Assembly: GCA_027064305.1 (NCBI GenBank)
Contig: JAMOPY010000040.1
Location: forward strand, 1 to 56,564
Direction: 5' to 3'
Length of the DNA: 56,564 nt
Source of the DNA: Methanobacteriota archaeon
GTDB lineage: Archaea; JAADCQ01; Methanopyri; Methanopyrales; Methanopyraceae
The notes under the pieces: model-generated
The model's database searches: none
What the model was told of the DNA's origin: nothing
Seen by the model: only the letters and a program-made list of their open reading frames with translations
In this document: in pieces, positions 40,113 through 48,651 of the stretch
Position numbering within the stretch: the first letter of the stretch is position 1
Layout: each line of letters starts with the position of its first letter
Position numbers and translations under genes: made by a program

Positions 40113-40556
40113 GTGTGGATGTCCGTGAAGCCCCGGTACGCCGACCTAATTCTGGACGGGCTGAAGACGGTCGAGGTGCGCCGGTGGCTGCCCACCACCA
40201 TCGCGAACGAGGACACGTGCGTGGTGTACGCCTCCAGCCCCACCAAGGCGGTCCTGGGCGAGGTCCGGATTGAAGGGATCCGCCGGGTGCGCGTGGACGA
40301 CAACCTGGACGAGCTCGCCGCCGCGGCCCGAGCGTCCCCCAGGGAGCTCCGGGAGTACCTCGACGGCAGGGACCACGCCTACCTGATCGAGCTCTCCAAC
40401 CCCAGGCGGTACCCGGAGCCGGTCCCGCTGCGGGAGCTGAAGCGGATCGTCCGGCGCGAGCTGGACCGCGAGTTCCACCCCAACCCGCTGTTCCGGATCG
40501 ACTACGAGCTGCTCAACGCGGTTCGCTCCGCCGCCGGCCTCCGCGTCTCGCTTTGA
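40113..40556 (+). CDS. ASCH-domain protein
   Basis: ~147 aa. The ASCH fold (PUA-like beta barrel, RNA-binding) is recognised from MSVKPRYADLILDGLKTVEVRRW, AVLGEVRIEGIRRV and HAYLIELSNPRRYPEPVPL. Some ASCH proteins cleave or bind RNA or act on modified nucleosides; this one has no further domain. GTG 40113 or ATG 40119. The last 44 bases overlap the convergent Cys-rich gene. Confidence 0.82.
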   Translation: MWMSVKPRYADLILDGLKTVEVRRWLPTTIANEDTCVVYASSPTKAVLGEVRIEGIRRVRVDDNLDELAAAARASPRELREYLDGRDHAYLIELSNPRRYPEPVPLRELKRIVRRELDREFHPNPLFRIDYELLNAVRSAAGLRVSL

Positions 40557-40905
40557 TCAGCTCGAGCACCCGCCGCTTCTCCTCCTCGTCCTCCTCCAAC
40601 CGCTCGGCACCCCTCAGGATGCTCCCCTCGCCCACCCTCCTTACCTCGCGCAGCAGCAGCCTCGCCACCTCCTCCCGATGCACCAGGTCGCAGTTCTGGC
40701 AGCCCCACACCCGGGACCCGTTTCGGGACCGCACCCACTCACCCAGGTCCTCGTCCAGGCACGGGTACAGCGGGCAGAAGCACCAGGTGCAGTCCTGCCC
40801 CTCGAAGTGGCACGGGTAGTACTCGCAGTCCCTCCTCGGGCCGAGCGGCTCGCGCACGTCCTCCTCGTCCAGCCGCTCGAAGTACTCCCGGGCCATGGGG
40901 TGCAC
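40513..40905 (-). CDS. Cysteine-rich small-domain protein
   Basis: ~130 aa. The core CEYYPCHFEGQDCTWCFC followed by PLYPCLDEDLG and VWGCQNCDLVHR defines the 'cysteine-rich small domain' (eight Cys), probably zinc-binding, sometimes found near cobalamin genes. The C-terminus is a charged helix. GTG 40905 has GGGGGA seven bases upstream; ATG 40896 is the alternative. It overlaps the 3' end of the ASCH gene. A bidirectional A+T element GGTAATATC lies at 40928-40937. Confidence 0.75.
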   Translation of the reverse strand: MHPMAREYFERLDEEDVREPLGPRRDCEYYPCHFEGQDCTWCFCPLYPCLDEDLGEWVRSRNGSRVWGCQNCDLVHREEVARLLLREVRRVGEGSILRGAERLEEDEEEKRRVLELIKARRGGRRRSEPR

Positions 40906-40925
40906 GCGGCGCTCCCCCGATCGAC

Positions 40926-40938
40926 ACGGTAATATCTC
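40926..40938 (+). promoter_or_regulatory. TATA element shared by uspA-like and Cys-rich genes
   Basis: CGGTAATATCTCG lies ~35 bases before the uspA TTG (plus) and ~25 bases before GTG 40905 (minus); it could serve either strand. Confidence 0.4.
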
Positions 40939-40968
40939 GATCCGCAGCCGGGGTCGGGGGGATCCGAC

Positions 40969-41403
40969 TTGTTCAAAACGATCATGATCCCGACCGACGG
41001 GTCCGAGAACTCGAAGCGGGCGGCCGAGGTGGGGATCCGGCTCGCGAAGGAGTTCGACGCCAAGATCGTCGCCGTGCACGTGATCCCGCTCTGGAGCCCG
41101 CTGGGCACGAAACCCTCCTACGAGCTGCCCGAGGAGCTCGTGGAGGAGGCGGAGAGGGTGGTGAACGAGGTCTGCGAGATGGCCGAGGAGGAGGGGGTGG
41201 AGGCGGAGCCGGTCGTCGTGGAGTCCCCGTCCATCGTCCAGGGGATCGTGGAGGAGGCGCAGGACCGGGACGTGGACCTAATCGTGATGGGGACGCGGGG
41301 CCTGACCGGGGTGAAGGGATTCGTGCTGGGCAGCACGACGAAGGGGGTCATCGCCCGGGCCCCGTGCCCGGTGCTGGCCGTGCCTCCGGAGGAGTCGGAG
41401 TGA
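40969..41403 (+). CDS. Universal stress protein, UspA family, ATP-binding type
   Basis: 144 aa. Begins MFKTIMIPTDGSENSKRAAE; the ATP-binding signature is MGTRGLTGVKGFVLGSTTKGVI (GxxG-x9-GS), so it belongs to the nucleotide-binding class. TTG 40969 has GGGGGGA upstream. Convergent with the ABC-GNAT gene, with stops adjacent. Confidence 0.93.
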   Translation: MFKTIMIPTDGSENSKRAAEVGIRLAKEFDAKIVAVHVIPLWSPLGTKPSYELPEELVEEAERVVNEVCEMAEEEGVEAEPVVVESPSIVQGIVEEAQDRDVDLIVMGTRGLTGVKGFVLGSTTKGVIARAPCPVLAVPPEESE

Positions 41404-43194
41404 TCAGCCCCCTCGCTCCTCCACCCCCACCAGCCCGTACCCCACGTACACGAGCTTGTCCGGGGCGAGCGCGTCGATCACCTCCGACCGGTGCGTGATG
41501 ATGATCGCCGTGATCCCCAGCTCCCGGCACATCTCGGAGAAGCTGCGCGCCACCCGCATCGACGTCTTCGGGTCCAGGTGCGAGCAGAACTCGTCGATCA
41601 CGATCAGGTTCGCGCCCTCCGCGATCATCCGGGCCAGCCGGACCCGCTCCTTCTGACCCGGGGACAGGCGCTCGTAGGGGCTGCGGTACAGGACCGCGTC
41701 CGAGATCCCCGACCGGTTGAGGATCTCCACGGCCAGGTGCACGTCGCCCGTGACGGACACCAGGTCCTCGATGATGGTCACGCCCGGGTTGATGTCCGGC
41801 TCCACCTCACCCGGGATCATCGCCGCCAGCCGGGTGTTGTCGGGGAGCTCCACCCTCCCCTTGTCCGGCCGGTACATCTCCTCGACGAGCTCGCGCACGA
41901 CCTCCTCCGGCGTGGTGCCCATCGAGTAGAGGGCCCGCGACACGATGGGCGAGGAGAGCTTCCGGAGCAGCTCCCGCCGGATGGACTCCAGGAACTCATC
42001 GTGCGCGCCCATGATCATGCGTACGAGCGTCGTCTTGCCCGCCCCGCTGGGCCCCACGATCACCGCCAGCTCGCCCGGCTCCACCTCGAGGTTCACGTCC
42101 TGCAGCGCGTACTGCTGGATGCGCCGGTGCAGGACGCCGAACGCCTCCAACAGCTCCACGATCTCCCGGGGCAGCCCCTTCACGTCCAGCTCGGCCGTGA
42201 ACATCTTGTGCAGGCCCTTGACCCGGATTGGCCCCTCCAGCGGCTCCACCTCGAGCCGCTTCAGCCGGGATCGGTACAGCCGGCCCCCGTGCCGGCGCGC
42301 CAGCCGGTCCGACCGTAGGAACTCGGCGATCGCGCGCTTGGCCTCCCGCGTGAGCGGTTTCACCAGGTACGGCCGGCCCGAGCCCGTGTCCCAGAGGTAG
42401 ATGAAGCCGACGCTCTCGAAGATGGGGTGGTACCGGGCCATCTGCGCGATCACCTCGATCAGGTGCTTCTCCGCCTTCATCTCCGGCACGCGCGCCTCCC
42501 GGACCCACTCCACCGCCGCCCGGACCGCCGTGCGCCCGATCCCGTCCGCCCGGTACTCGGGGTGCACGACCACCCGGGCGATCCGCGCCGCGCGCGTGTC
42601 GCACCGGTGCAGGATCTCCTCCAGCGTCTTGCCCCGCTCCGGCTCGAACGTGGGGTGGAACCAGTCCTCGGAGAACACCTTCTCCCGGATGTTCCGCTCC
42701 ACGTCCCCGTCCAGCCGCCGGTTCAGCTTCGGGATGGGCGGGTCCACGCGCACGTACGCGACGATGTCCGGCTCGTACTCCTCCCCGTTGACCAGCTCCA
42801 GCACCATGAAGCGGGACGCGGGCAGCGAGCCCCGGATCGCCCGCAGCTCAACCCGCTCGGACCCGCACTTGGGGCACTCCTCCGGGCGGACGTTGGAGCG
42901 GATGACCTTCCCGCACTCCCGGCACGCCCAGATCGCCACCACGTCCTTCTCCGAGGCGTAGTGGTACTGCTCCAGGCTGACGATGTACTCGAAGTCCTCC
43001 CGGTAGATCGCCTCCCGGGCCCGGAGCTCGTACCGGTAGATCTCCCGGCCCAGCACGTCCGTGCGCTCCACGGTCAGCTCGGTCTCGAACGGGGGCCAGA
43101 CGCGCACCCACTCGCCCTCGTACTCCCGCTCCACGACCACGTCGTCCTCCTCGAGCGCGTCCACCTCCTCCCCCTCGGCGCCCCGGACGCGCAC
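41404..43194 (-). CDS. Acetyltransferase-ABC ATPase fusion (COG2401-like)
   Basis: At least 596 aa. From the N-terminus: a beta-rich segment; a zinc ribbon CRECGKVIRSN...CPKCG near residue 95; a GNAT domain (ARVVVHPEYRADGIGRTAV) around 230-330; then an ABC ATPase with Walker A GPSGAGKTT, signature LSPGQKERVRLARM, Walker B LIVIDEF and switch His ITHRSE. No membrane partner, so it probably acts on RNA or protein rather than transport. The conserved sequence continues upstream to ~43300 without ATG, GTG or TTG, so the true start may be a rarer codon. GTG 43194 is the first canonical start. Confidence 0.82.
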   Translation of the reverse strand: MRVRGAEGEEVDALEEDDVVVEREYEGEWVRVWPPFETELTVERTDVLGREIYRYELRAREAIYREDFEYIVSLEQYHYASEKDVVAIWACRECGKVIRSNVRPEECPKCGSERVELRAIRGSLPASRFMVLELVNGEEYEPDIVAYVRVDPPIPKLNRRLDGDVERNIREKVFSEDWFHPTFEPERGKTLEEILHRCDTRAARIARVVVHPEYRADGIGRTAVRAAVEWVREARVPEMKAEKHLIEVIAQMARYHPIFESVGFIYLWDTGSGRPYLVKPLTREAKRAIAEFLRSDRLARRHGGRLYRSRLKRLEVEPLEGPIRVKGLHKMFTAELDVKGLPREIVELLEAFGVLHRRIQQYALQDVNLEVEPGELAVIVGPSGAGKTTLVRMIMGAHDEFLESIRRELLRKLSSPIVSRALYSMGTTPEEVVRELVEEMYRPDKGRVELPDNTRLAAMIPGEVEPDINPGVTIIEDLVSVTGDVHLAVEILNRSGISDAVLYRSPYERLSPGQKERVRLARMIAEGANLIVIDEFCSHLDPKTSMRVARSFSEMCRELGITAIIITHRSEVIDALAPDKLVYVGYGLVGVEERGG

Positions 43195-43290
43195 CCTCGT
43201 GCCCCGGGTCAGCCAGCCGGCGATCGTGCCGGGCAGGCGCAGGGTGACCCGCTCGCCCTCCTCCGTCTCGAGGACGACCCGACCCTCCCA

Positions 43291-43303
43291 GTAGTTTAAT
43301 CGC
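43291..43303. promoter_or_regulatory. Divergent TATA element between trmJ-like and ABC-GNAT genes
   Basis: TAGTTTAATCG on plus, CGATTAAACTA on minus: the only A+T-rich block between the genes. On plus it predicts a start ~43320 and the GGAGGT at 43354. On minus it predicts a start ~43271, which would leave the extended ABC-GNAT N-terminus untranscribed. Confidence 0.5.
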
Positions 43304-43366
43304 CGGCGCTTGAAGTCGTTCCTGACGGTACCAACGATCAAGGACGGCACCCCGGAGGTAGCGGGC

Positions 43367-44089
43367 TTGGAGATCCGGGTGGTCCTGGTCGAGCCCAAGT
43401 ACGATGGGAACGTGGGCCACGTGGCCCGGGTGATGAAGAACTTCGGGGTGAAGGAGCTTTTCCTCGTCCGACCCCGGGCCGAGCTCGGTGAGGTCTCGAT
43501 CGCCCGGGCGATGCACGCGGTGGACGTGCTGGAGCGCGCCCGGATCGTGAGCACGCTGGAGGAGGCCCTCGAGGACGTGGAGGCCGCCGTGGCCACCACC
43601 GCCGTGCTCGGCTCGACCCCCGCCCGGAACCCGCTGACCCCCTGGGAGGCCCGAGAGCAGCTCGCCGACCACGGGAAGGTCGCGCTGGTCTTCGGACCCG
43701 AGGACCGGGGCCTCCGCACGTGGGAGATCGAACTGTGCGACGCGACCGTGTTCATCCCCACCAGCGAGGAGTACCGCTCGATGAACCTGTCCCACGCCGT
43801 GGCCGTGCTCCTGTACGAGCTCACGAAGGACGAGCACGTGCCGGAGCGCTACGGCCGACCCGCGACCAAGCGGGAGAAGGAGGTGCTCGTGGGCGCGCTC
43901 GATCGGCTCATGCGCGCCCTCGGGATCGATGAGGTGCGTCGGGGGAACGTGCGAACGACGTTCCGTCGCTTCCTGGCCCGGGCCCGCTGCACCGACAAGG
44001 AGGTGAAGGCCCTGCTGTGGATCCTGGAGAAGGCCCGAAGGAGGGTGGAGGGGTACTCCCGCTCCGGCGACCCGGGGGGAGACCCGTGA
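43367..44089 (+). CDS. SPOUT RNA methyltransferase, TrmJ-like
   Basis: ~240 aa. IRVVLVEPKYDGNVGHVARVMKNFG is the N-terminal SPOUT motif 1 and VALVFGPEDRGL is motif 2. Motif 3 is FIPTSEEYRSMNLSHAVAVLLYEL, together the trefoil-knot SAM site of TrmJ/SpoU enzymes that 2'-O-methylate tRNA position 32. The C-terminus is a helical extension. TTG 43367 has an ideal GGAGGT seven bases upstream; the frame extends to 43310 across the promoter. Its stop overlaps the DUF1512 GTG. Confidence 0.9.
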   Translation: MEIRVVLVEPKYDGNVGHVARVMKNFGVKELFLVRPRAELGEVSIARAMHAVDVLERARIVSTLEEALEDVEAAVATTAVLGSTPARNPLTPWEAREQLADHGKVALVFGPEDRGLRTWEIELCDATVFIPTSEEYRSMNLSHAVAVLLYELTKDEHVPERYGRPATKREKEVLVGALDRLMRALGIDEVRRGNVRTTFRRFLARARCTDKEVKALLWILEKARRRVEGYSRSGDPGGDP

Positions 44090-45183
44090 ACGTGGACTCC
44101 TCGATCCTCACGAACCTGATCTACATCATCCTCTCGTTCCTGGTGTTCTGGATCCTGGCGCAGCTCTACTACCGGTGGCTGCTCGTTCGGAGGATCCAGG
44201 GGGAGATCGACGAGATCTCCCGGATCGACGAGCGGGTCCAGGAGATCGTCGTCTCCCGGGCCCGGTGCGACCGGGACGAGGCCCGGACCATCGTCAAGCG
44301 CGCCGCGAACATGTTCATCGTGCAGCCCGTGCAGCTCGACCCGCACGGGATCATCGAGCGGCTGGAGAACCTCGTGGAGCGCAGCGAGGACAAGCTCCGT
44401 TCCTACGCCCGGATCCTGACCGGGAAGCGGAAGGGCGCGGACGTGGACAACATGAGCAAGGCCCTCAGCTGCGTGCTCACCATCCACGCCCTCACCCAGT
44501 ACCTCCGGCACCTCCTCCTCTCGGCCAAGAAGACGAACAACCTGCAGCTCCTCCTGCTCCTCACCATGGTCCTGCCCGAGCTCAAGCAGTACATCAAGAG
44601 CAACTACGAGGGCGCCAAGGCCTTTCTCGACTGCGTCCCCATCGGCGACAGCGTCGGCCCCATGGTCGCCGCCCGATTGATCGGGGACGCCGAGACGCGG
44701 GAGATCGAGCGGGACACCGTGGCGGCGGAGCGCGAGTACAAGGGGCGCCGCCTGGTCATCGTCAAGGCGAACGGCCCGGGCGGTAACCTGGGTCGACTGG
44801 GCCGCGCGGTCCGTCGGCTGGTGCGGGAGTACGGGGACGTGGCCAAGATCATCACCATCGACGCCGCCCTGAAGCTGGAGGGCGAGCGGACGGGGAAGGT
44901 GAGCGAGGGCGTGGGCGTCGCGATGGGCGACCCGGGGCACGAGAGCTACAAAATCGAGCAGATCGCCGCGGAAGAGGGGATCGACCTCGACGCGGTCGCG
45001 ATCAAGATGAGCGCGACCGAGGCCGTCACCCCGATGCCGAAGCCCGTGGTCGACGCCGTGGAGGAGGCCGCGAAGCGCGCGCTCCGGCTCGCCGAGGAGG
45101 CCCCCGAGGGCTCCACCGTCATCATCGTGGGCGTGGGGAACACCGTCGGCGTCCCGAACAACCGACCGTACACCGGGGGGTGA
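44086..45183 (+). CDS. DUF1512 membrane-anchored protein
   Basis: ~365 aa. One N-terminal membrane helix (IYIILSFLVFWILAQLYY), a helical region, then a glycine-rich C-terminal domain with VIVKANGPGGNLGRLG, GEGVGVAMGDPGHESYKIE and VIIVGVGNTVGVPNN. Found in methanogens and other Euryarchaeota, function unknown. GTG 44086 overlaps the TrmJ-like stop as GTGA, and its own stop overlaps the nmd3 ribosome-binding site. Its fixed place in an RNA-modification and ribosome-biogenesis operon suggests a role linked to RNA or ribosomes at the membrane (inference). Confidence 0.85.
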   Translation: MNVDSSILTNLIYIILSFLVFWILAQLYYRWLLVRRIQGEIDEISRIDERVQEIVVSRARCDRDEARTIVKRAANMFIVQPVQLDPHGIIERLENLVERSEDKLRSYARILTGKRKGADVDNMSKALSCVLTIHALTQYLRHLLLSAKKTNNLQLLLLLTMVLPELKQYIKSNYEGAKAFLDCVPIGDSVGPMVAARLIGDAETREIERDTVAAEREYKGRRLVIVKANGPGGNLGRLGRAVRRLVREYGDVAKIITIDAALKLEGERTGKVSEGVGVAMGDPGHESYKIEQIAAEEGIDLDAVAIKMSATEAVTPMPKPVVDAVEEAAKRALRLAEEAPEGSTVIIVGVGNTVGVPNNRPYTGG

Positions 45184-45190
45184 GCGCCGG

Positions 45191-46258
45191 CTGATCTGCC
45201 ACCGGTGCGGGCGCGAGGCGACCACGCTCATCGAGGGGCTGTGCCCCGAGTGCTTCCTCGAGGAGCACCCGATGATCCGGGTGCCGGAGGACCTGGAGGT
45301 GCGGGTCTGCGCCCAGTGCCTCAGCCGTCACACCGGGCTCCGCTGGGAGCACCCGCCCGGGGACGCGGAGGACGTCGAGTCCCTGCTCATCGAGTACGCC
45401 CTCCGCGCCCTGGAGGACGAGATGCGGGTCCTTCAGGGGGCCCGGGTGGACGTCCGGCCCCTGGAGGTCAAGGGCGAGCCGGGCGGCCCCGGCTCCCGCG
45501 TGCAGGTCGCGTTCCTGGTCGAGGGCGAGTGGGAGGTGGAGGGGGAGCGACTCCGCCGGGAGTATCACCTTAAGGTCCCGGTCACGTTCACCCTCTGCCA
45601 CCGGTGCATGAAGTACCGGTCCGGGTTCTACGAGGCCATCCTGCAGGTGCGCTCCTTCCGCGGCGGGCTCACGGAGTCCGAGCGGAAGGAGCTGGAGGAG
45701 TTCGTGACGCGGTCCGCGGAGTCCCTGCTCAAGCGCGACCCGATGGCCTTCATCTCGGACGTGAAGCACCGGGACGAGGGCATCGACTTCTACCTCGGCT
45801 CGACCAGCGCCGCCCGGAAGCTGGCCCGACGCCTCGTCGACCGGTTCGGCGGGACCGTGCGGGAGTCCCACGAGCTGGTCGGCGTCGACAAGGACACGGG
45901 CAAGCGGCGCTACCGCACGTCCATCTCCGTGCGGCTCCCACACCTCCGGCCCGGGGACGTGATCGAGCTCGAGGGCGCCCCGTACGAGGTCACGGGCGTG
46001 GGCGAGCGCTGCACCCTCCGCCGCCTGACGGACGGGACCCGGGTCCGCCGGGACTGGGAGGAGCTCGCGGAGGCCCGGCGCCTCAAGCCCGAGCCTGCCA
46101 TCGTCGTGAACACCGACCCGCCCCAGGTCGTGCTGGAGCGCACGGGCGAGACCCTCGACTGCTTCGACACCGGGGCCCTCGACGGGTTAGAAATAGGGCG
46201 GCGGGTGACGGTCGTCGTCCTGGACGAGGGCGCCGTGGTCCTACCCGAGGAGGACTGA
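45191..46258 (+). CDS. NMD3-family protein, proposed CTG start
   Basis: ~355 aa. Archaeal homologue of the 60S export adaptor NMD3. The N-terminal zinc ribbons are ICHRCGREATTLIEGLCPECF and VRVCAQCLSR...CHRCMKYRSGF, followed by VGVDKDTGKRRYRTSISVRLP and an OB-like C-terminus. The first canonical start (ATG 45272) would delete the first zinc ribbon. A CTG at 45191 begins exactly at the family N-terminus, with GGGGTGA seven bases upstream. Part of the trmJ-DUF1512-nmd3-tyrS run. Confidence 0.88.
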   Translation: MICHRCGREATTLIEGLCPECFLEEHPMIRVPEDLEVRVCAQCLSRHTGLRWEHPPGDAEDVESLLIEYALRALEDEMRVLQGARVDVRPLEVKGEPGGPGSRVQVAFLVEGEWEVEGERLRREYHLKVPVTFTLCHRCMKYRSGFYEAILQVRSFRGGLTESERKELEEFVTRSAESLLKRDPMAFISDVKHRDEGIDFYLGSTSAARKLARRLVDRFGGTVRESHELVGVDKDTGKRRYRTSISVRLPHLRPGDVIELEGAPYEVTGVGERCTLRRLTDGTRVRRDWEELAEARRLKPEPAIVVNTDPPQVVLERTGETLDCFDTGALDGLEIGRRVTVVVLDEGAVVLPEED

Positions 46259-46271
46259 CGGGGGGCGCGCC

Positions 46272-47243
46272 ATGGCGGAGGACGCCTGGGAGCTCGTCAC
46301 GCGCAACGCCGTCGAGATCGTCACGGAGGAGGAGCTCCGCCGGATACTCGAGGAGAAGGACGAGCCCGTCGCCTACGTCGGGTTCGAGCCCTCGGGCGAC
46401 ATCCACCTCGGGCACAAGCTCGTGATCGACAAGATGGTGGACCTCCAGCGGGCCGGGTTTCGGGTGATCATCCTGCTCGCCGACCTGCACGCGTACCTGA
46501 ACGAGAAGGGCTCCCTCGAGGAGGTGCGGGAGCTGGCCGAGTACAACAAGCGCTGCTTCACGGCCCTCGGCCTCGACCCCAAGCGCACGGAGTTCGTCCT
46601 CGGCTCCGAGTTCCAGCTCGAGGAGGACTACGCCCTCGACGTGTACCGCATGGCCCGCCACACGACCATGCGCCGCGCCCGCCGGAGCATGGACATGATC
46701 GCCCGCCGCGAGGAGAACCCACCCGTCTCCCAGGCCGTCTACCCGCTCATGCAGGCGCTCGACATCGTGCACCTCAACGTGGACCTCGCCGTGGGCGGCC
46801 TCGAGCAGCGGAAGATCCACATGCTCGCCCGGGACGTCCTGCCCAAGCTCGGCTACGACGCCCCCACCTGCCTGCACACCCCCATCATCCACGGGCTCGA
46901 CGGCGAGGAGAAGATGTCCTCGAGCAAGGGGAACTACATCGCCGTGAACGACGACCCCGAGACCATCCGCGAGAAGCTCCGGCGGGCCTACTGCCCGGCG
47001 GGCGAGGCCGAGGGCAACCCCGTCCTCGAGATCTACCGGTACTTCATCTTCCGCGAGTACGACGAGGTCACGATCGAGCGCCCCGAGAAGTACGGCGGGG
47101 ACGTGACCTACACCAGCTACGAGGAGCTCGAGCGCGACTTCGTCAACGAGGACCTCCACCCGCTCGACCTCAAGGAGAACGCCGCCCGGTACCTCGCCGA
47201 GATCCTCGAACCCGTGCGCAAGGCCGTGGGCACCCCCTCCTGA
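46272..47243 (+). CDS. tyrS: Tyrosyl-tRNA synthetase, archaeal type
   Basis: 323 aa. Class I signature [14 protein letters not shown] (HIGH-like), tyrosine pocket [11 protein letters not shown] and [25 protein letters not shown], and KMSSSKG near residue 215. Short archaeal/eukaryotic form without a C-terminal S4 domain. ATG 46272, 13 bases after the nmd3 stop. The coding strand is C-rich in third positions. Confidence 0.96.
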   Translation: MAEDAWELVTRNAVEIVTEEELRRILEEKDEPVAYVGFEPSGDIHLGHKLVIDKMVDLQRAGFRVIILLADLHAYLNEKGSLEEVRELAEYNKRCFTALGLDPKRTEFVLGSEFQLEEDYALDVYRMARHTTMRRARRSMDMIARREENPPVSQAVYPLMQALDIVHLNVDLAVGGLEQRKIHMLARDVLPKLGYDAPTCLHTPIIHGLDGEEKMSSSKGNYIAVNDDPETIREKLRRAYCPAGEAEGNPVLEIYRYFIFREYDEVTIERPEKYGGDVTYTSYEELERDFVNEDLHPLDLKENAARYLAEILEPVRKAVGTPS

Positions 47244-47258
47244 CGGGGGCCCACCCCC

Positions 47259-47564
47259 TCGCGCCTCCGCGGCCGGCTCCTCCTCCGCGACCTGCCCCCG
47301 CCCCTCCGCGACGGTCCCCTCTGGGAGGGCGGACCCCGCGGCTTCCGCGCCCGCGCCCGCGTCGACGCGGACCGCGTGGAACTCACCTTCCGGGCCCGGA
47401 GCCCGGCCAAGGCCGCGTCGGGACTGGACGCGGTGCTCGCCTGCGTCCGCGTTTCCGAGGAACTACTTAACCTGGTACGGGAACGATCGGCCCGGGGTGA
47501 TCCCGGTGGGCAAGCGCATCGACGACGAGACCCTGAAGAAGATCCGGCTGCCCAAGGAGGGTGA
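47259..47564 (+). CDS. Pcc1/KEOPS-subunit-like protein, start uncertain
   Basis: ~100 aa in the open frame immediately after tyrS. The sequence [15 protein letters not shown]..., then [43 protein letters not shown], fits the two-strand-plus-helix Pcc1 fold, including the C-terminal helix pattern 'LRATLNDLLRxLxVAEEV'. KEOPS makes t6A in tRNA. No ATG, GTG or TTG occurs before GTG 47376, which would remove half the fold, so the real start is unknown (CTG 47292 is possible but late). The 3' end overlaps aIF1A by 68 bases out of frame. Confidence 0.5.
   Translation, partial: SRLRGRLLLRDLPPPLRDGPLWEGGPRGFRARARVDADRVELTFRARSPAKAASGLDAVLACVRVSEELLNLVRERSARGDPGGQAHRRRDPEEDPAAQGG
47462..47472 (+). promoter_or_regulatory. 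Internal promoter of aIF1A
   Basis: ACTACTTAACC lies 25-35 bases before the aIF1A GTG; the predicted start (~47492) would make an almost leaderless mRNA. Confidence 0.45.
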
Positions 47565-47841
47565 GATCTTCGGCGTCGTGGAGAAGATGCTCGGGGACGA
47601 CCGCGTCCAGGTCCGGTGCGTGGACGGGAAGACCCGGATCGCCCGCATCCCGGGCAAGATGCGCAAGCGCGTCTGGATCCGCGAGGGCGACGTCGTCCTC
47701 GTCAAACCCTGGGACTTCCAGCCGGAGCGCGCCGACGTCACCTGGCGGTACACCCGGGTCCAGGTGGACTGGCTCAAGCGCAAGGGCAAGCTGGACGAGC
47801 GGGTCATCAAGCTCCTCGAGGAGATCATCCCCGGCGGCTAA
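47497..47841 (+). CDS. eif1A: Translation initiation factor 1A
   Basis: 114 aa. OB-fold S1-like core: [60 protein letters not shown], followed by the C-terminal helix. Promotes initiator tRNA binding and start-site selection on the small subunit. GTG 47497 (GTG ATC CCG GTG) fits the family length. Followed closely by rio1. Confidence 0.96.
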   Translation: MIPVGKRIDDETLKKIRLPKEGEIFGVVEKMLGDDRVQVRCVDGKTRIARIPGKMRKRVWIREGDVVLVKPWDFQPERADVTWRYTRVQVDWLKRKGKLDERVIKLLEEIIPGG

Positions 47842-47862
47842 CCCCGACCGGGAGGCGCCCCG

Positions 47863-48651
47863 TTGGCCGAGGACAAGTACTTCTCCGCCATCGAACGGGT
47901 CGACGTCGAGCCCCAGAAGGTGAAGCGCCTGGAGAAGACCCTCGAGGACCTCAAGGTCGAGGAGGAGGTCTTCGACCAGTACACCCTGATGACCCTCTAC
48001 GAGCTCTCCCGACGCGGCTACCTTGACGGGCTGATGGGCTTCGTCAAGACCGGGAAGGAGGCGAACGTCGCCCGGGGCGTCCGCGGCGACGAGCTCGTCG
48101 CCGTCAAGCTCTACCGCGTCGCCACCAGCGACTTCCGACGCATGTGGCGCTACATCCGGGGCGACCCCCGCTTCCACCGGATCGGGCGCAAGCGCCACCA
48201 GATCGTCTACGCCTGGGCCGAGAAGGAGTTCAAGAACCTCGCCCGCGCGTACGAGGCCGGCGTCCGCTGCCCCGAGCCCATCGCCCACATGAACAACGTC
48301 CTGATCATGGAGTTCATCGGCGACGACGAGGGCAACCCCTACCCCCTGATCAAGGACTACCCGCCCGAGGATGAGGAGACCGCGGAGGAGGTCTTCTGGG
48401 GCATCCTCGAGGACTACCGGCGCATGTACCGCCGGGCCGAGCTCGTGCACGGGGACCTCAGCGAGTACAACATCCTGTACGGGGGCGACGGAGACTACCG
48501 CATCATCGACTTCTCCCAGGGCGTCCTCCTCGACCACCCCCTGGCCGAGGAGCTCCTCCTCCGCGACATCCGCAACGTGACCAACTTCTTCACCCGACTC
48601 GGGGTCGACACGCCCCCCATCGACGAGCTCGTGGAGGAGATCCGGGGGTGA
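47863..48651 (+). CDS. rio1: Rio1 atypical serine kinase
   Basis: 262 aa. RIO kinase motifs: the P-loop-like KTGKEANVARG, the VAVKLYR lysine, the catalytic loop LVHGDLSEYNILY and metal-binding IIDFSQGVLLDHP. Involved in late small-subunit maturation. TTG 47863 has GGGAGG upstream. Its stop overlaps the dim2 GTG (GTGA), so rio1 and dim2, both small-subunit maturation factors, are translationally coupled. Confidence 0.96.
   Translation: MAEDKYFSAIERVDVEPQKVKRLEKTLEDLKVEEEVFDQYTLMTLYELSRRGYLDGLMGFVKTGKEANVARGVRGDELVAVKLYRVATSDFRRMWRYIRGDPRFHRIGRKRHQIVYAWAEKEFKNLARAYEAGVRCPEPIAHMNNVLIMEFIGDDEGNPYPLIKDYPPEDEETAEEVFWGILEDYRRMYRRAELVHGDLSEYNILYGGDGDYRIIDFSQGVLLDHPLAEELLLRDIRNVTNFFTRLGVDTPPIDELVEEIRG

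Noticed and set aside
43195-43824. N-terminal extension of the ABC-GNAT frame across trmJ
   Set aside because: Beyond ~43305 the translation is Ser/Arg-rich and antisense to a clear SPOUT methyltransferase gene.
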